Assembly: GCF_029784165.1 (NCBI RefSeq) | Contig: NC_073696.1 | Span: forward strand, 183,103,998 to 183,167,997 | DNA: 64,000 nucleotides | Direction of reading: 5' to 3' | Source: Wyeomyia smithii | Lineage: Eukaryota > Arthropoda > Insecta > Diptera > Culicidae | Shown here: positions 1 to 11,900 of the stretch, piece after piece | Position numbering within the stretch: the first letter of the stretch is position 1 | Layout: each line of letters starts with the position of its first letter | Notes under the pieces: model-generated | Seen by the model: the letters and a program-made list of their open reading frames with translations, nothing else | The model's database searches: none | Told to the model about the DNA's origin: nothing | Translations under genes and position numbers: made by a program

Positions 1-590
1 TTTTTGCATGTGATAGTTTCGAAAAAAAACCCGGAAAATACTAGGACCTGTTCATTAAAGCAGACAGTGTATGTAGTTAGAGGAACAACAAATGAGTGAA
101 CTGAAAATATGATACAGCCTTGGAAAAATATACACTGTATCCAGATGGGACTAGGACCTGTTTTTCAAAATTAATCTCCGGATCTTTCAGAGGGCTATCT
201 GATGGTAAAATTGAGTAACATTCTGTCATGAGATCATTTATTTTCGTCTGGGAGTGGTTTAGAAAAAAGTGGGACTGTTCTTAAAAATCAATCTCTTTTA
301 TGGTAGTACCGGTGGTTCACGTGGTGGCCGTCTTGGAGCATATTTCGTTGAAAGATCATTTTCGTTCTAGAATTGGTCTAGAAAAAAAAAAGTTTTAGGA
401 ACACTTTTGAAAATTGTCATTTTACGCTAGTTCCGAATCTTTCGGTGAAATCATTTCGTTTCAAGTCCATCCCGCAGAAGAAGTTTCGAAAAAATTAGGA
501 AGCTCTAGGATCACTTTAGAAAATTGACCTCAATTACGGTATTTCTGGATCTTCCGGAAGGCTATCGATGGCCTGCCTAAAGCCAAACCT
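1..590. repeat. degenerate ~115 bp tandem repeat block
   Basis: Five loosely related copies can be aligned on a TAGGACCTGT-like core (near 48, 151, 270, 398 and 506), each followed by an AAAATTGAC/AAATCAATC-like stretch and often by CGGATCTTTCGG. Spacing is 103-128 bp. The copies are diverged, so this is an old satellite-like array or the repetitive tail of a transposon. I see no gene. Confidence 0.5.
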
Positions 591-1062
591 GGGTCCAGTG
601 TGTAAATATATATCTATATCAAAGACCTCAGAGAGTTATCTTCTAAATTGGCCACAGCATACGAGTTGATACTGAAATAGATAAAACTCTTTCTGCTACA
701 AAATAGTCACGGGTACACTAGCCCCACGTAGTGAGAAAATTCCAAAACAGACAGATCTTCATCTGAAAGTACTCAATCACTTGACCAACCTTGCTGAAGC
801 CATGATTGTTCTATATCCTAAGATCTTCGACTTACAATCTATTTACATCTATTATGCACAGACTGGAGATGTACCACTTTTGCTCTCAACGAAATGGTGA
901 TTATGTTAATTACCAAAAATTATTCTGGCTATAGCTTTGGTTTAGGTTATCAGATCTCGGTTTATCTAGGATATTCTAGTACGTTATTGCGTTCTGCATC
1001 AATTTATGCAAAAAACCCAAAAGGTGTAAAAATTGCACATGTACCACTTTTGCTCGCAACGG
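591..1062. other. non-coding stretch, nothing recognised
   Basis: AT-rich sequence without a credible gene. The phrase GTACCACTTTTGCTC occurs twice (near 871 and 1041), so it may be a decayed extension of the inverted-repeat unit to its right. Confidence 0.4.
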
Positions 1063-2040
1063 CTAATAATCGTGACCGGATAGTATCGAAAGAGTAAATT
1101 CCCAAATATACACATTTATAGAAGAGTAAGAGCCTGCGAATGCTTGTGAATTTTTGGTTTATTTACTAAGATTCATTCAGAATCTCTTTTTACATTTCAA
1201 AATTATTAGATGATACACTGGATTCTTTTTTACGCGCAAAAAAAGAATCCCGTAAAAGAAGTCACGTAATTTTCGTGTTGAAAAAAGATCACGTCGTTTT
1301 GTTAAATTATCCGCCACGTGTAAAAAAATCGTTTAAAATAAAATTACGTAAAAACAATCGTGTTAAAAAAATTGAGTGTATATTGTTATTCTAACCATGA
1401 TAAACGTATATTAGCTGTCTTCGTAATACAGCGAATGTAGTTGTAGGCAACTGAAAAAAATTGTCAAGCAAAAAACAAAAATGGAATTGTTGATTGCTAC
1501 GATTTTGTGCTGGAACTTGTTAATAATTTTGTTTAACATATCTTTTTATGTTTGCCAATTAATGAACCTTTGTAAGGGCTTCCATATTATATTAAAAGTA
1601 TGATCCATATTATAGATTTGATTTAATCAGAGTTAGATAATATAAAACTATTCATTATGACAACGTAAGTATTATTGGGTTTGGTTTTTGAATATATAGA
1701 GTTAATTCTGACTTTGACGCATTACGAGTAATTCTTGGTGCTTCCTTAACAAGCACGTTATGCTTGTGCCTTGTCAAATACATGTTGTTTGCACACACAA
1801 AATACTACAGGCATGATATCGCTAAATATAAACGATATTCTTTCGAGTGTTGTTGAATATATTTCAAAAATTGATTTCCAGGAGAGGCTGAAGATAAAAA
1901 TACGTATAGTTGCTGAGCAAACATCTTGATTCTGTCTGCAGACTCTGTATATTTTGTAACAAAAAATCCCCTAATTACAGTGTTTAGTCCCACGTCACCA
2001 TTTCATACAACCCTAGGGCTGTATACCTTGTAGTATTTTT
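1063..2040 (+). repeat. left long inverted-repeat arm
   Basis: It begins near the motif CGTGACCGGATAGTATCGAA (1071-1090) and ends at a TATACCTTGTAGTATTTTT stretch. Both are found inverted in the right arm. About 165 bp (roughly 1216-1380, rich in TACGT-type words) has no counterpart in the right arm and looks like a later insertion. Confidence 0.75.
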
Positions 2041-2244
2041 TTCAGACGTATGAACTGATGGAGGCAACAAACCTCATAAAAAGAACGAACACATCAACTG
2101 TAGATGGGTCACGGAACTTTTAGTGGATGTATCAGTGCGAAATTGTTATGTTGTTGATTGCAATTCTACCACTTCTTATTCGGACTTGGATGAAAGTCCC
2201 AAAATAATGTAGACAGATTATGCCGAAAACTGACAAATTGTGTA

Positions 2245-2517
2245 ATGAGCATGTTGCCGATGTTACACAATTTTCACTTTACTGTTGTTTTAGTAGACAA
2301 CAACAAAACAGAATTTGTATATCTGGACTCCCTAGGAAATATTTCCTTGGAGTACACGCTAGAAAAACTGCTAAGTGTTTTCGGAAGGAAAGAGTCCCTA
2401 AGCACTCTAAGAACGGTGGATAAGCATTGCAACATTCAACAAGATGGCGTGAATTGTGATATTCATGTTCTTCACAATATTGAAATGGAATTATTCGGAA
2501 AAGAGATTTTTGAATAG
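2245..2517 (+). CDS. Ulp1/C48-like cysteine protease domain, probable transposon-borne fragment
   Basis: The 90-residue frame shows the spacing expected of a SUMO-protease (Ulp1, peptidase C48) catalytic core. His11 is followed by a hydrophobic strand and Asp28 in YLDSLG, then Gln65/Gln66 and Cys71 in QQDGVNCDIHVLHNIE. The family signature is His, about 17 residues, Asp, then Gln-x5-Cys, and all four positions are present. The usual domain is about 180-200 residues, so the N-terminal half is missing or in a decayed frame upstream. The first ATG is used only because it opens the frame. The frame lies between long inverted arms, which suggests a transposon cargo gene rather than a host SENP gene. 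Ulp1 domains are known in several eukaryotic DNA transposon groups. Activity and expression are unknown. Confidence 0.5.
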   Translation: MSMLPMLHNFHFTVVLVDNNKTEFVYLDSLGNISLEYTLEKLLSVFGRKESLSTLRTVDKHCNIQQDGVNCDIHVLHNIEMELFGKEIFE

Positions 2518-5274
2518 AACTTCGAACCTAAACCGATTCGAAAACGTTTCTTAGAATTTATTATGATAAATTCAGAAAACGTTGAGAATATGTGCACAGG
2601 ATAACTACTTGTTTTATAATGTAAACGTGTATTTTTTTTTAATTTTAGATGAATCGACTATCCCCTGTTCTACACCGTCTGTACCATAGTAATACATCGT
2701 GGTCTGGATAGACTGCATAACACGCACAGGTAGCATCTAAATCCGGAAACGTTTGATCTCGACTACTAAATTCATCGTCACCGCAACCTACTATGTACAG
2801 AACATCGATTGGCACAACTACTGAGATACCTTTGGCTTATGTTACACTACTATTAAAACTTGAAATAATCCACCAAGTGGTGCGGATACCTTTGTTATAC
2901 TGACTATTTTTATATACCAATTATGTCAGTTAACCACAAATCGTATACCAACGTAAGAAGTTCGATTTCAATAATGAATGAAATGAATTTTAAAGATAGT
3001 TTTCCAGAGGGTGAAGCAAATACGATCATAGAATCACAGCTCGACGTGCTTTTCACAAATATTTTGAAAGTTATCACTGGAGTATATCAGTCTTGTTCTT
3101 TCGGTAAAATACCAATTCATTTAATATTGGCTGGAACGTGCGAAAACAATAATAGATAACAATGATAAAGATTTAATTCTAGATCAGCAAAGATTTATGT
3201 ATGTCAATTTGGTGCAGTTCTAATCATATGATTGCCTATAATCCAAGTCTAGATAGCACAATGGTTTGGTTTTCAGAAACCGTAGAACCTAGGAGAGAGC
3301 ACAATGATTATGGATTATGAATTAGCATTGATTATTTCCTACGTATTGCAGCAAACTCCCATAAACCAGCTCTCAAAAAATCATAGTTCTGAATTATTCA
3401 GGAATGCGTAAATGCCTTGTTCATATAAACGTTGCTTGAATCATACGTGTAATTATTTCAAGAAATTAATAAAAATTTTGGTTTGTTATCAAACCTGTGA
3501 AGATCAATTGCTAGCTTTTATTGAATTTCATATTTGCTGATGAAAATTGTCAATTCAATTCTATTTCAAATGTTTTATCTGAAAATGAAGGTTTCTCGCG
3601 AGATTTAAGGCATTTGGCTTTTCAGAGATTTCTTTTTACAAATAAAAATTGAAAAACGTTTGCTCCTGTGATTTATTGAGCGATTAAGCGTAAAAATGTC
3701 AGCTAAAAATTTCAATAATAATTTCAGATTCAGAGATTAAAAGAGAAATGCACCAAAAGATCGGGAACGGGCAAAGTAGATTACAATTTTGTAGAAATTG
3801 CTTCCTTATTTGAAAGGGACTAAAAACAAAATGATTTTAAACGTCGCAGGAAATTTGTGTTAATTGAGCGTTACGAATAGGCCGCAAGCTACTATCGAAA
3901 ATTTATTCCAAATTACCTTTAAAAACTTCAAAATATTTCTTAAAGGCAGAAAGAAACCATACAACAGTTCATGCTGAAAGAAACTCTAAAATACAGAAAA
4001 AGTCGAAAAGAAAATAATCTTGAATGTAACTTTAAGTGACTAAAAAGAAAATAATCTTGAATATAACTTTAAGTGACTAAAGACATGTTAGGGGGAATTT
4101 TTTTTTTTCAAAATCCTGTGGAAGGTAACAAAAAATTTAAAATGAAAGGAATTATAAATTTTCCGCGAACTGGTACGAACCTTTTCTAAACAAACAGAAA
4201 GTTCTAATTTTAGTCCGAAAATTGACATTACTTTTAAAAGGCAGTCGAGACTCAAAACGAAAATAATAACATAGCAACAATATTCACATATAATTCACAG
4301 ATGGAAGCCGATTGCCATTTTAAAAATTTGTATACATACTATCAAACGCATTTCAAACTTTAACTTAAGAAACTATAATGACTCCGAAACATTTATGGAA
4401 AATATAAGTGCATGATTTCAAATTTTGCTGTAAATAGCCAAAAGCAGCCAAAAGTACAGAATCAAGAAAAACTAAGAAAATAATCTTAAATTTGGTTCAA
4501 ACTAATAAAATAATGTTAACTAGACGAGGAAACCAAAAAGAAATTCTGAATGTCTAAATGGTAGAAAAGAGCAAAGCAGACATTGATTCCAAATTTAGCT
4601 CACAGCTACAATAAAGGTTATGAAAAAGGATTTCAAATTACCCTGCAAAAACTTTAGAGTACATCCGCAGAACAAAAAAAAAGAAAAATAAATCCCATTT
4701 AACCTGAAACTCTTGAGAGGTTCTCAACACATGTATGAAGAACCTTTTCAAAAAAAAAAAGACAGGAGGTCACAAGTGAAATCATTCCAAATTTATCGCA
4801 AATATAGCTGATGATGACTCTAAAACTAAAAAAAATTTATTATAAGGTAATGTATTTTTTGGCAGATGGCCATTTTTTAATAAAACTATCGTGTCCACGT
4901 GGATATTATTATCCCCCCCCACCGTGGTCAAGCGTAGACAATTAGCGTACCCTTTCCCCCCTCCCCTTAAATTGTGGAATGTAGACAGCCCCTATGTTAA
5001 ACTCCGAAACACTTTCAGAACTTTATAAAACTTGCTACGACACCGAGAGAAGTGGAATAACATGAAAGATCTGTTCGCACTGAGTCTTAATTTAGAAAGC
5101 AAAATTTATTATTAGGTATACATCTTCGATGATTCTTTTGAAATATCCGGGTTGTCCATTGTGTTACTTGTATTACTTGTTACATTTGCAGGCTGTGGGG
5201 TCAAGTTTTGCTACAATGCTTAACTCCTGTGAATGTTTCTTTATTTCTCGCAAATATAGATATTCAACGTACAA
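2518..5274. other. interior of inverted-repeat unit, largely unassigned
   Basis: AT-rich DNA with one small frame at 2923-3159 (78 codons, acidic, no recognised motif) that may be a remnant of the same element. A 37 bp unit containing AATCTTGAAT is present twice in tandem at 4006-4079. Around 4900-4960 there are C-tracts beside a GTCCACGTGG word that recalls the MITE end at 54.1 kb. No further gene is supported. Confidence 0.4.
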
Positions 5275-5389
5275 TCTATCTATCTATCTAAACATATAAA
5301 AATACAGCTCTGTCTGTCTGTCTGATCCATATAGGCTTGGAAACCACTGAACCCATCGGTGTGAAATTTTGTATATTGGGGTTTTAGGG

Positions 5390-5990
5390 GTCGGAAAAGG
5401 TGACTAAAATAGTTCGAGACCCCTCCTTCTTCTGAAAGGGAAGGGTCCCATACAAATGAAACACAAATTTCTGCTCATCTCAGAAACTAACCAAGCAAAT
5501 GGAACCAAATTTGGTATGTGAATGTTTTTAGGAGTAACCAATATGTCCATATTGGTTCGACACCCCTCCTTCTTCTACAAGAGAGGGGTTTCATACAAAT
5601 GAAACACAAATTTCAGCACATCTCAAGAATCAACCGATTAAATGGGACCAAATTTGGTAGGTGGAAGTATTTAGGGGTAACAAATATGTTTATAATGGTT
5701 TGACACCCCCCCCCCCTTTTTGTAAGGAGGGGAAAGGGTGCCATGCAAATGAAACACAAATTTCGCATAGCTCGAGAACCAATCAACCGAATGCAACCAA
5801 ATTTGACAGAAGAATGTTTTAAGGGGTAGCAAATATGTCCAAAATGTTTCGACATCCTTCCCTCTTCTGGAAGGGAGGGCTTCCATACAAATGAAACACA
5901 AATATCTGCACATCTCGAGAAATCATCAAGTAAATGGAACCAAATTTGATTTGTTTAGAGTTTTTGAGAGCAAGAAAAATTTTTATGGTG
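5390..5990 (+). repeat. ~150 bp tandem units in Helitron
   Basis: Four units share CATACAAATGAAACACAAAT, a block like AACCAAATTTGGTA, and a CCTCC..TTCT..AGGGAGGG block. The units differ by small indels, and frames within them are chance readings of repeats. Confidence 0.65.
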
Positions 5991-6109
5991 GTCCGACACC
6001 CTTCCCACTTCTGGATGGGATACAAATATACAAATACAAATACAAAATTCCTATGGTGGTTTGACAGAGGAGGGGGGTCTCCCAAACAAACTAAACAGAT
6101 ATATCAACC

Positions 6110-6860
6110 AGGTTTTTTTGAAAAACAGCCTAAAATGATCGGGTCTATGCACAGGAGCCAGAACTCGACTCCAGACGCCATTTATAAATTTAAGATGAAA
6201 ACTTTCGATTTCTATCCGGAAAATGTCTCCAAATACCATTTTGAAATCCAAGATGGCGACTACCAGTTTCTGAAATACAACAGAAAATGACCAAATGCCA
6301 CCCAATATGGGTATTTCCGAAATCGTAATAATGCACTGAAGCCACAAATCGACCTCAGACAACATTTTGAATTCTAAGATGGCGACTTCCGGTTTCTGAA
6401 AAACATTGAAAAATGACCAAATACCACCCAATACGAGTGTGTCTTTAACCAGAATGGCGCTCAGAGGCCAGAAATTGTCTCCAAATGCCAATTTGAAATC
6501 AGAGATGGTGACTTCCGGTGTCTGGAAAACAGCCGAAAATGACCAAGTACCACCCAGTATAAGTATCTCTGGATTCAGAATGATGCAAGGAGCTATAAAT
6601 TGACTTCAGACACCATTTATAATTCTAAGATGGCAACTTCTGATAAACTGTCAAAAATGAACGAGCAATACTCAATATAGATATTTCCGTAATCGAGATG
6701 ATGCATAGAAATCAAACATTGACCCTGAACAACATTTTGAATTCGAAGATGACCACTCTCAGTTTCTGTAAAACAACGAAAATAATTGAATACCACCCAA
6801 TATGGGTTTTTCCAGAATCAGATTGATGCAAGAAAAGCAGCTAAAAATGACCGACCCATT
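6110..6860 (+). repeat. ~115 bp tandem units in Helitron
   Basis: About six units carry AAGATGGCGACTTCCGGTTT, AAAATGACCAAATACCACCC and TATGGGTATTTCCGAAATC in the same order. The same unit, in the opposite orientation, appears as fragments at 50.48-50.89 kb and 51.97-52.07 kb, so it is a widely copied module. Confidence 0.7.
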
Positions 6861-7254
6861 ATGGATATTTTCAAAATAAAGGTGATGTACAAAGGCCAAA
6901 AGTCGAGGATTTCGTCATTCCGATGTAACCAATCATTTCAAACGATTTATCTTTTGACTTTGATCATATCCTATGGCTGATTCGTCGTGCATTTGCAGAC
7001 TATAAACAAGTCGCAAGGAATCAATGAATTTGGAATTATCAAATATACCACTAAAATAGGCGGGACGAAGTTTGTCTGGTCAGCTAGTCTAATATATATT
7101 TTAAAGGAAGCGAGAACGCAAGCTTCGCAAGCGAGAACAAGAGCTAAGTAAGCATTGCAGTTTCCTCTGGAATCTATTTCAAATTGTTAATAACAAGTTA
7201 TTAAATATTCATTTATTTACACCATTTTTTATCTTCATAGTTTCCTTTGAAAAA

Positions 7255-7340
7255 TAAAGAGTGATAAAAAGAAAGAGATATAAGAAAGAGGGAGTGAGAG
7301 AGAGAGAGAATGAGAGAGAAAAATAGAGAGAGAAAGAAAA
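7255..7340. repeat. GA-rich microsatellite
   Basis: Imperfect (GA)n / GAAAGA tract directly against the inner edge of the right inverted arm. Confidence 0.8.
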
Positions 7341-7341
7341 T

Positions 7342-8150
7342 AAAATACTACAAGGTATACAGCCCTAGGGTTATATGAAATGGTGACGTGGGACTAAACA
7401 CTGTAATCAAGGGATTTTTTGTTCCAAAATATACATAGTCCGCAGATAGAATCAATGTGTTTGCTCGATGACTTACTTTTATTTTCAGCCTTTCCTGGAA
7501 ATCTATCTTTAGAAATATATTCAACAACACTCGAAAGAATATCGTTTATATTTGGCGATATTGTGCCTATAGATTTTTTTGTACAAACAACATGTATTTG
7601 ACAAAGCACAAGCTTATCGTTCTTGTTGAAGAAGCACCAAGAATTTCTCGTAATGCGTCAAAGTCAGAATTAACTCTATATCCTCAAAAACCAAATCCAA
7701 TAATACTTGACGTTATCATAATTAAAGGTATTGTCTTATTTAACTCTGATTAAATTAAATTTATAATATGGATTTTACTTTCAAAATAATATGGGAGCCC
7801 TTACGAAAGTTTATTAATTGGCAAACATAAGAAGATATGTTAAAAAAAATCATCAACAAGTTTCAGCAAAAAATCGTAGCAATCAACAATTCCATTTTTG
7901 GTTTTTGCTTAATAATTTTTTTCATTTGCCTACAGTTACATTCGCTGTATTACGAAGACAGTAAATAAACGTTTAGTACGGAGGAGTATAAAATAATAAA
8001 ATATCATCTAACAATTTTGAAATGTGAGAAAAAATTCGGAATGAATCTTAGTAAATGGACCAAAAATTCACAAGCATTCACCGGCTCTTACTCTTCTATA
8101 AATTTGTATATTTGGGAATTCAATCTTTCGATACTATCCGGTCACGATTT
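7342..8150 (-). repeat. right long inverted-repeat arm
   Basis: Reverse complement of 1063-2040. The inner edge reads AATACTACAAGGTATACAGC and the outer edge reads TCGATACTATCCGGTCACG. About 40 bp of extra AT-rich DNA lies just outside the outer match before a short AACGGTTA..TGCAAAAATGTAC word resumes similarity to the left flank. Confidence 0.75.
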
Positions 8151-8299
8151 TTTAGTGATTATCGAATATAAAATATAATAAATATAACTCATAACCGTTG
8201 CAAAAATGTACAATTCTTGTTTAGTAATTTATGGTAATCATATTTATTTGATAAACTTTCAATCACCATCAGCAGCAGCATTGCAGTTTTTCCTCGATT

Positions 8300-8425
8300 G
8301 CACACGAATAAAAATGTACGAACAGAAGTGTACCGCTGCAATACGAATAGTACCGCGCGCTGCAATACGAATGGAAGTGTACCGCTAAAATGTACGAACA
8401 GAAGAGTACCGCTGCAATCATAGAC
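8300..8425. repeat. short tandem repeat, GTACCGCTGCAATACGAA-like units
   Basis: ATGTACGAACAGAAG followed by GTACCGCTGCAAT occurs at about 8313-8343 and again at 8390-8419, with partial copies between. It lies in host DNA just before the I-type element's 3' target duplication. Confidence 0.5.
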
Positions 8426-8533
8426 GAGGAGAGATCTGCGGCTTTCTACTCCACTGGCACTGTTGCTTATACCAGCATGTTTTCTTTTAAGACATCAGTT
8501 TTATTACGTTCCGACAGCAGGTTTAGGAATTGT

Positions 8534-8546
8534 TCAAGAATGGGGA
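8534..8546. repeat. target-site duplication, 3' side of I-type element 1
   Basis: TCAAGAATGGGGA here matches TCAAAAATGGGGA at 14690-14702 (12 of 13). It abuts the poly-T that is the element's poly-A tail on the minus strand. Confidence 0.7.
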
Positions 8547-8998
8547 TTTTTTTTTTAACTCTAATATTTATTTAGGCCCAACCGCGAAGCATAACGGGAC
8601 CGAATATCTTTTGGAGTAGGGAAAAGCCAGCTTGAGTAGAGCCTGTATCCCGACTGCTCCTCCTCAAACAGGCATAAAAACCCTCTCATCTTTTTTCTTT
8701 TAAAAATACAATTTAAAAATACATGTCATTTAAGCCTACGACTAACATTAACATCAAAGTTTTTCTCTTAATAACTAAATACTAATCCTTACTACTATTC
8801 GTGGAGGGTGATGGTTTCTTATCTCTTTGAAATCAAAACTTATATCTAAGTTCGGTGGATCATGTCTCTCAAAAAGAAGCGATGATTCATGTTTCTATAA
8901 AAAAGATGAACGAAAGAAAGAAAAAAAAAACGGAATTGACGTGAAACTTTTTAAGATTGTTGTGTTGGGAGAAATTAGGAGAAAAAGCATAGAGATAA

Positions 8999-11900
8999 TC
9001 AAATTCGATACTTGATATCTCTTAAAAAGTCGTAAATGGGTATTACAAGCGCGGGGTAGCGGCTAGCAAGCACATCCCGTATTTGCATTGTAAACGTCAC
9101 TTTCTGTTTCCGGAGAGAATCCATAAGCTTAGCCCTTGCTCTGTGGTACTTAGGGCATACGAAGACTATGTGGTCAATATCTTCGTACCCTCCACATTCG
9201 CACAGATTACTATCGACTAAGTTTATTCGATAGCGGTGTGCGTTTGCAACATAGTGATTGGACATTAGGCGCGAAATAACTCGAATGAAATCACGAGTTA
9301 AATCTAACCCTTTGAACCAAGCTTTTGTAGACACTTTGGGCGAGATCGAGTGCATCCATCGCCCAAGGTCGTCTTTATCCCATTTTTCCTGCCAGTTTTC
9401 CAGAGCCAGTTGTCGGAGCAGATGAAAATACTCGGTATAGGTGATCGGTCTATCAAATATATCTCCTTCTATGGCACCCCTTTTTGCTAATAAATCAGCT
9501 TCTTCATTGCCTGGGATTGAGCAATGAGAGGGGACCCACACAAAGCAGATAATGAAAGACCGATCAACCAGCACTTCTCATATCCGTCTAATTTCCGGAA
9601 GGAAATAGGACGGGTGCTTGACCGGTTTAATCGATCGGAGAGCTTCGATAGAACTGAGGCTGTCCGAGAAGATGAAGTAATTGTCTGGTATCTTGAGCTC
9701 GATAATACGCAGCGAATTGTGTATGGCAGCTAATTCAGCTACGTATATGGAGCAGGGCTGTGCCAGTTCGCGAGATATGCGATGATCTGTGTTGAAAACG
9801 CCATATCCGGATTGTGCATCCATCACAGATCCGTCCGTGAAAAAGGAATTCTGTTTTGGGAGGTGGCCAAATTTTGCCGAAAATATTGATGGCACAACTG
9901 TTGGTTTGAGGTGATCGGGAATTCCATGGATTCCTTGTTTCATCGTTAAATCAAAAACAACAGAAGAATTGTTGAGCGATGTTGAAATCTCACGGGATGG
10001 AGCAACAACTGAAGGGTTTATCTCCATGGACATGAACCGCTGGTATACTGACATACAGGGTTTCTGAACAACTTCCAAACATTTCTCATAGTTCGCAATA
10101 AGCATTGGATTTGCTATTTCCGATCTAATGAGGAAACGAAAAGCCAACTCAAACAGCCTCTCTTTGAGTGGTAGTATTCCAGCTATGACCTCTAGGGACA
10201 TGGTATGTGTCGACTGCATGCAGCCTAGAGCGATACGCAAACAACGGTATTGTATCCTCTCTAGCTTCAGCATGTGTGAAGCTGCGACACCTCTGAAGCA
10301 TATGCTGCCGTATTCTATAACGGGCAGAATCGTGGTTTGATAGAGTCGTATCAAATCCTCTGGATAGGCTCCCCATGATGTTCCTGTTACCATCCGAAGA
10401 AAATTGATCCTTGGTTGGCATCTTTGCTTCAGCTAATTGATATGTTTTTCCCATGTGCACTTAGAGTCATACCATACTCCGAGATATTTAAAGCTAGGTG
10501 ACTGGGTGATAGGTCTTCCGGACAGAACTAGCTCCAAACGGGGTGGTGGTCGCTTTTTTGAGAAGACAACCATCTCCGTTTTTTCAAGCGAGAACTCAAT
10601 TCCAAGACAGCTGGCCCAACTGGTCAGATTATCTAGCGTTTTTTGCAGGCTGTTTCTCATATCTACAGCCAGAGACGCCGTGTCTGATACTACGCAATCG
10701 TCAGCTAACTGACGCATTGTGCAGCCGTCCGTCAAGCATGTGTCGATGTCACTGATGTAGAAGTTGTACAACAGCGGACTCAGACAAGAGCCTTGGGGGA
10801 GACCCATGTAGCTTGTTCGTGTTATTGTTGAAGAACCGTGGTTGAAAAGTAAATGCTTTTCAGACAGCAGGTTGATCATAAAGTTTGTCAATATAGGGGA
10901 GAATCCTCTTTGATGCAGTTTCTCGGAAAGAATTTTGATTGACACTGAATCAAATGCACCTGTGATATCCAGGAAAACCGAGGTCATTTGTTGTTTGCTG
11001 CCAAGAGCCATTTCTGCTTCTGTGGCTAGCAATGCCAGGCAATCGTTAGGGCCCTTGCCCCTACGAAAGCTGAACTGGGTCTCTGACAGTTGGTTAGTTG
11101 TTTCTGCCCAGTTGTCAAGTCTGCGCAGGATCATTTTTTCAAGCAATTTGCGTATGCATGAGAGCATCGCAATCGGCCTGTACGAGCGGTGATCTGCGGC
11201 AGGTTTTTCTGGCTTTTTGATTGCGATAATCTTAACCTGTCTCCAAGCTTTTGGGATCACATTGTTCCTGATAAGCTTATTAAACAGTTTAAGAAATCGT
11301 ATCTTGGCCGAGTCCGGCAGGTTTTTTATCAAATTAAATTTGATCCTGTCTGGTCCTGGAGCCTTGTTCTTACAAGACGCGAAGGCAATTGAAAATTCCA
11401 GCATTGAAAATTCTGGTTCTTCGATCGCCGTTGTGTCGCTGAATTTCTGCTGTGGTGGGACAGCATCTGGACATACCTTTTTCGCGAAATCATAGATCCA
11501 ACGTTCAGAATATTCATTAGCCTCATTGTTGTCGGACCTATTGCGCATTTTCCGAGCCGTATTCCAGAGATAGCTCATAGAAGCATCTCTGGGTAACGTG
11601 CTTATGAAATTGTTTTCAGTTTGTGCAGTGTAGCCTGTTTCAGTTCCAGCTCTCTAAACTGATCAAAAAGTTGAATGGAATGATCTTTCCTGAATGCTAG
11701 GTATGCTTTTTTCAGAGTTTTTTTCATCTCGGTGCATTCTTTGTCCCACCATTGTTTGTTAGGACGAATTTTCAACTTGTTCTCAGGGGCGGGCCTCGTC
11801 TGAGATTGCAACGCGCTATCTATCACTATTGCAAGAAAGTTGTATTCGTCTGATGGAGAAAGCTCGTCGGTTGTTTCGAGCCCCTGAGTTATCATGTTCG

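Larger units (their letters stand above)
5275..7087 (+). mobile_element. non-autonomous Helitron
   Basis: It starts at TCTATCTATCTAAACAT, followed by the CTGTCTGTCTGTCTG run and a TGAACCCATCGG word characteristic of insect Helitron 5' ends. It ends in GGCGGGACGAAGTTTGTC then CAGCTAG, with a host T after CTAG, fitting the A|T insertion habit of rolling-circle elements. There are no terminal inverted repeats and no Rep/helicase frame, so it is non-autonomous. The interior holds two tandem repeat zones: ~150 bp units at 5390-5990 and ~115 bp units at 6110-6860. A shorter copy with the same termini lies at 51039-51633. Confidence 0.75.
1063..8150. mobile_element. composite unit bounded by long inverted repeats
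   Basis: The left arm (1063-2040) and right arm (7342-8150) are reverse complements of each other over most of their length, with roughly 85-90% identity by eye and small indels. The 5.3 kb interior holds a Ulp1-like protease frame (2245-2517), an unassigned frame (2923-3159) and a nested Helitron (5275-7087). Without the Helitron the unit would be about 5.3 kb. Arms this long suggest a DNA transposon with long terminal inverted repeats or a fold-back. No target duplication was found and the outer ends are not sharp, so superfamily is unassigned. An alternative is that two opposed copies of one repeat landed independently. Confidence 0.55.

Noticed and set aside
2923..3159. 78-codon frame
   Set aside because: No motif recognised. 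Mentioned as part of the inverted-repeat unit, but not called a gene.
5518..6603. Several overlapping frames on both strands
   Set aside because: They are readings of the Helitron's tandem units and repeat as the DNA repeats.
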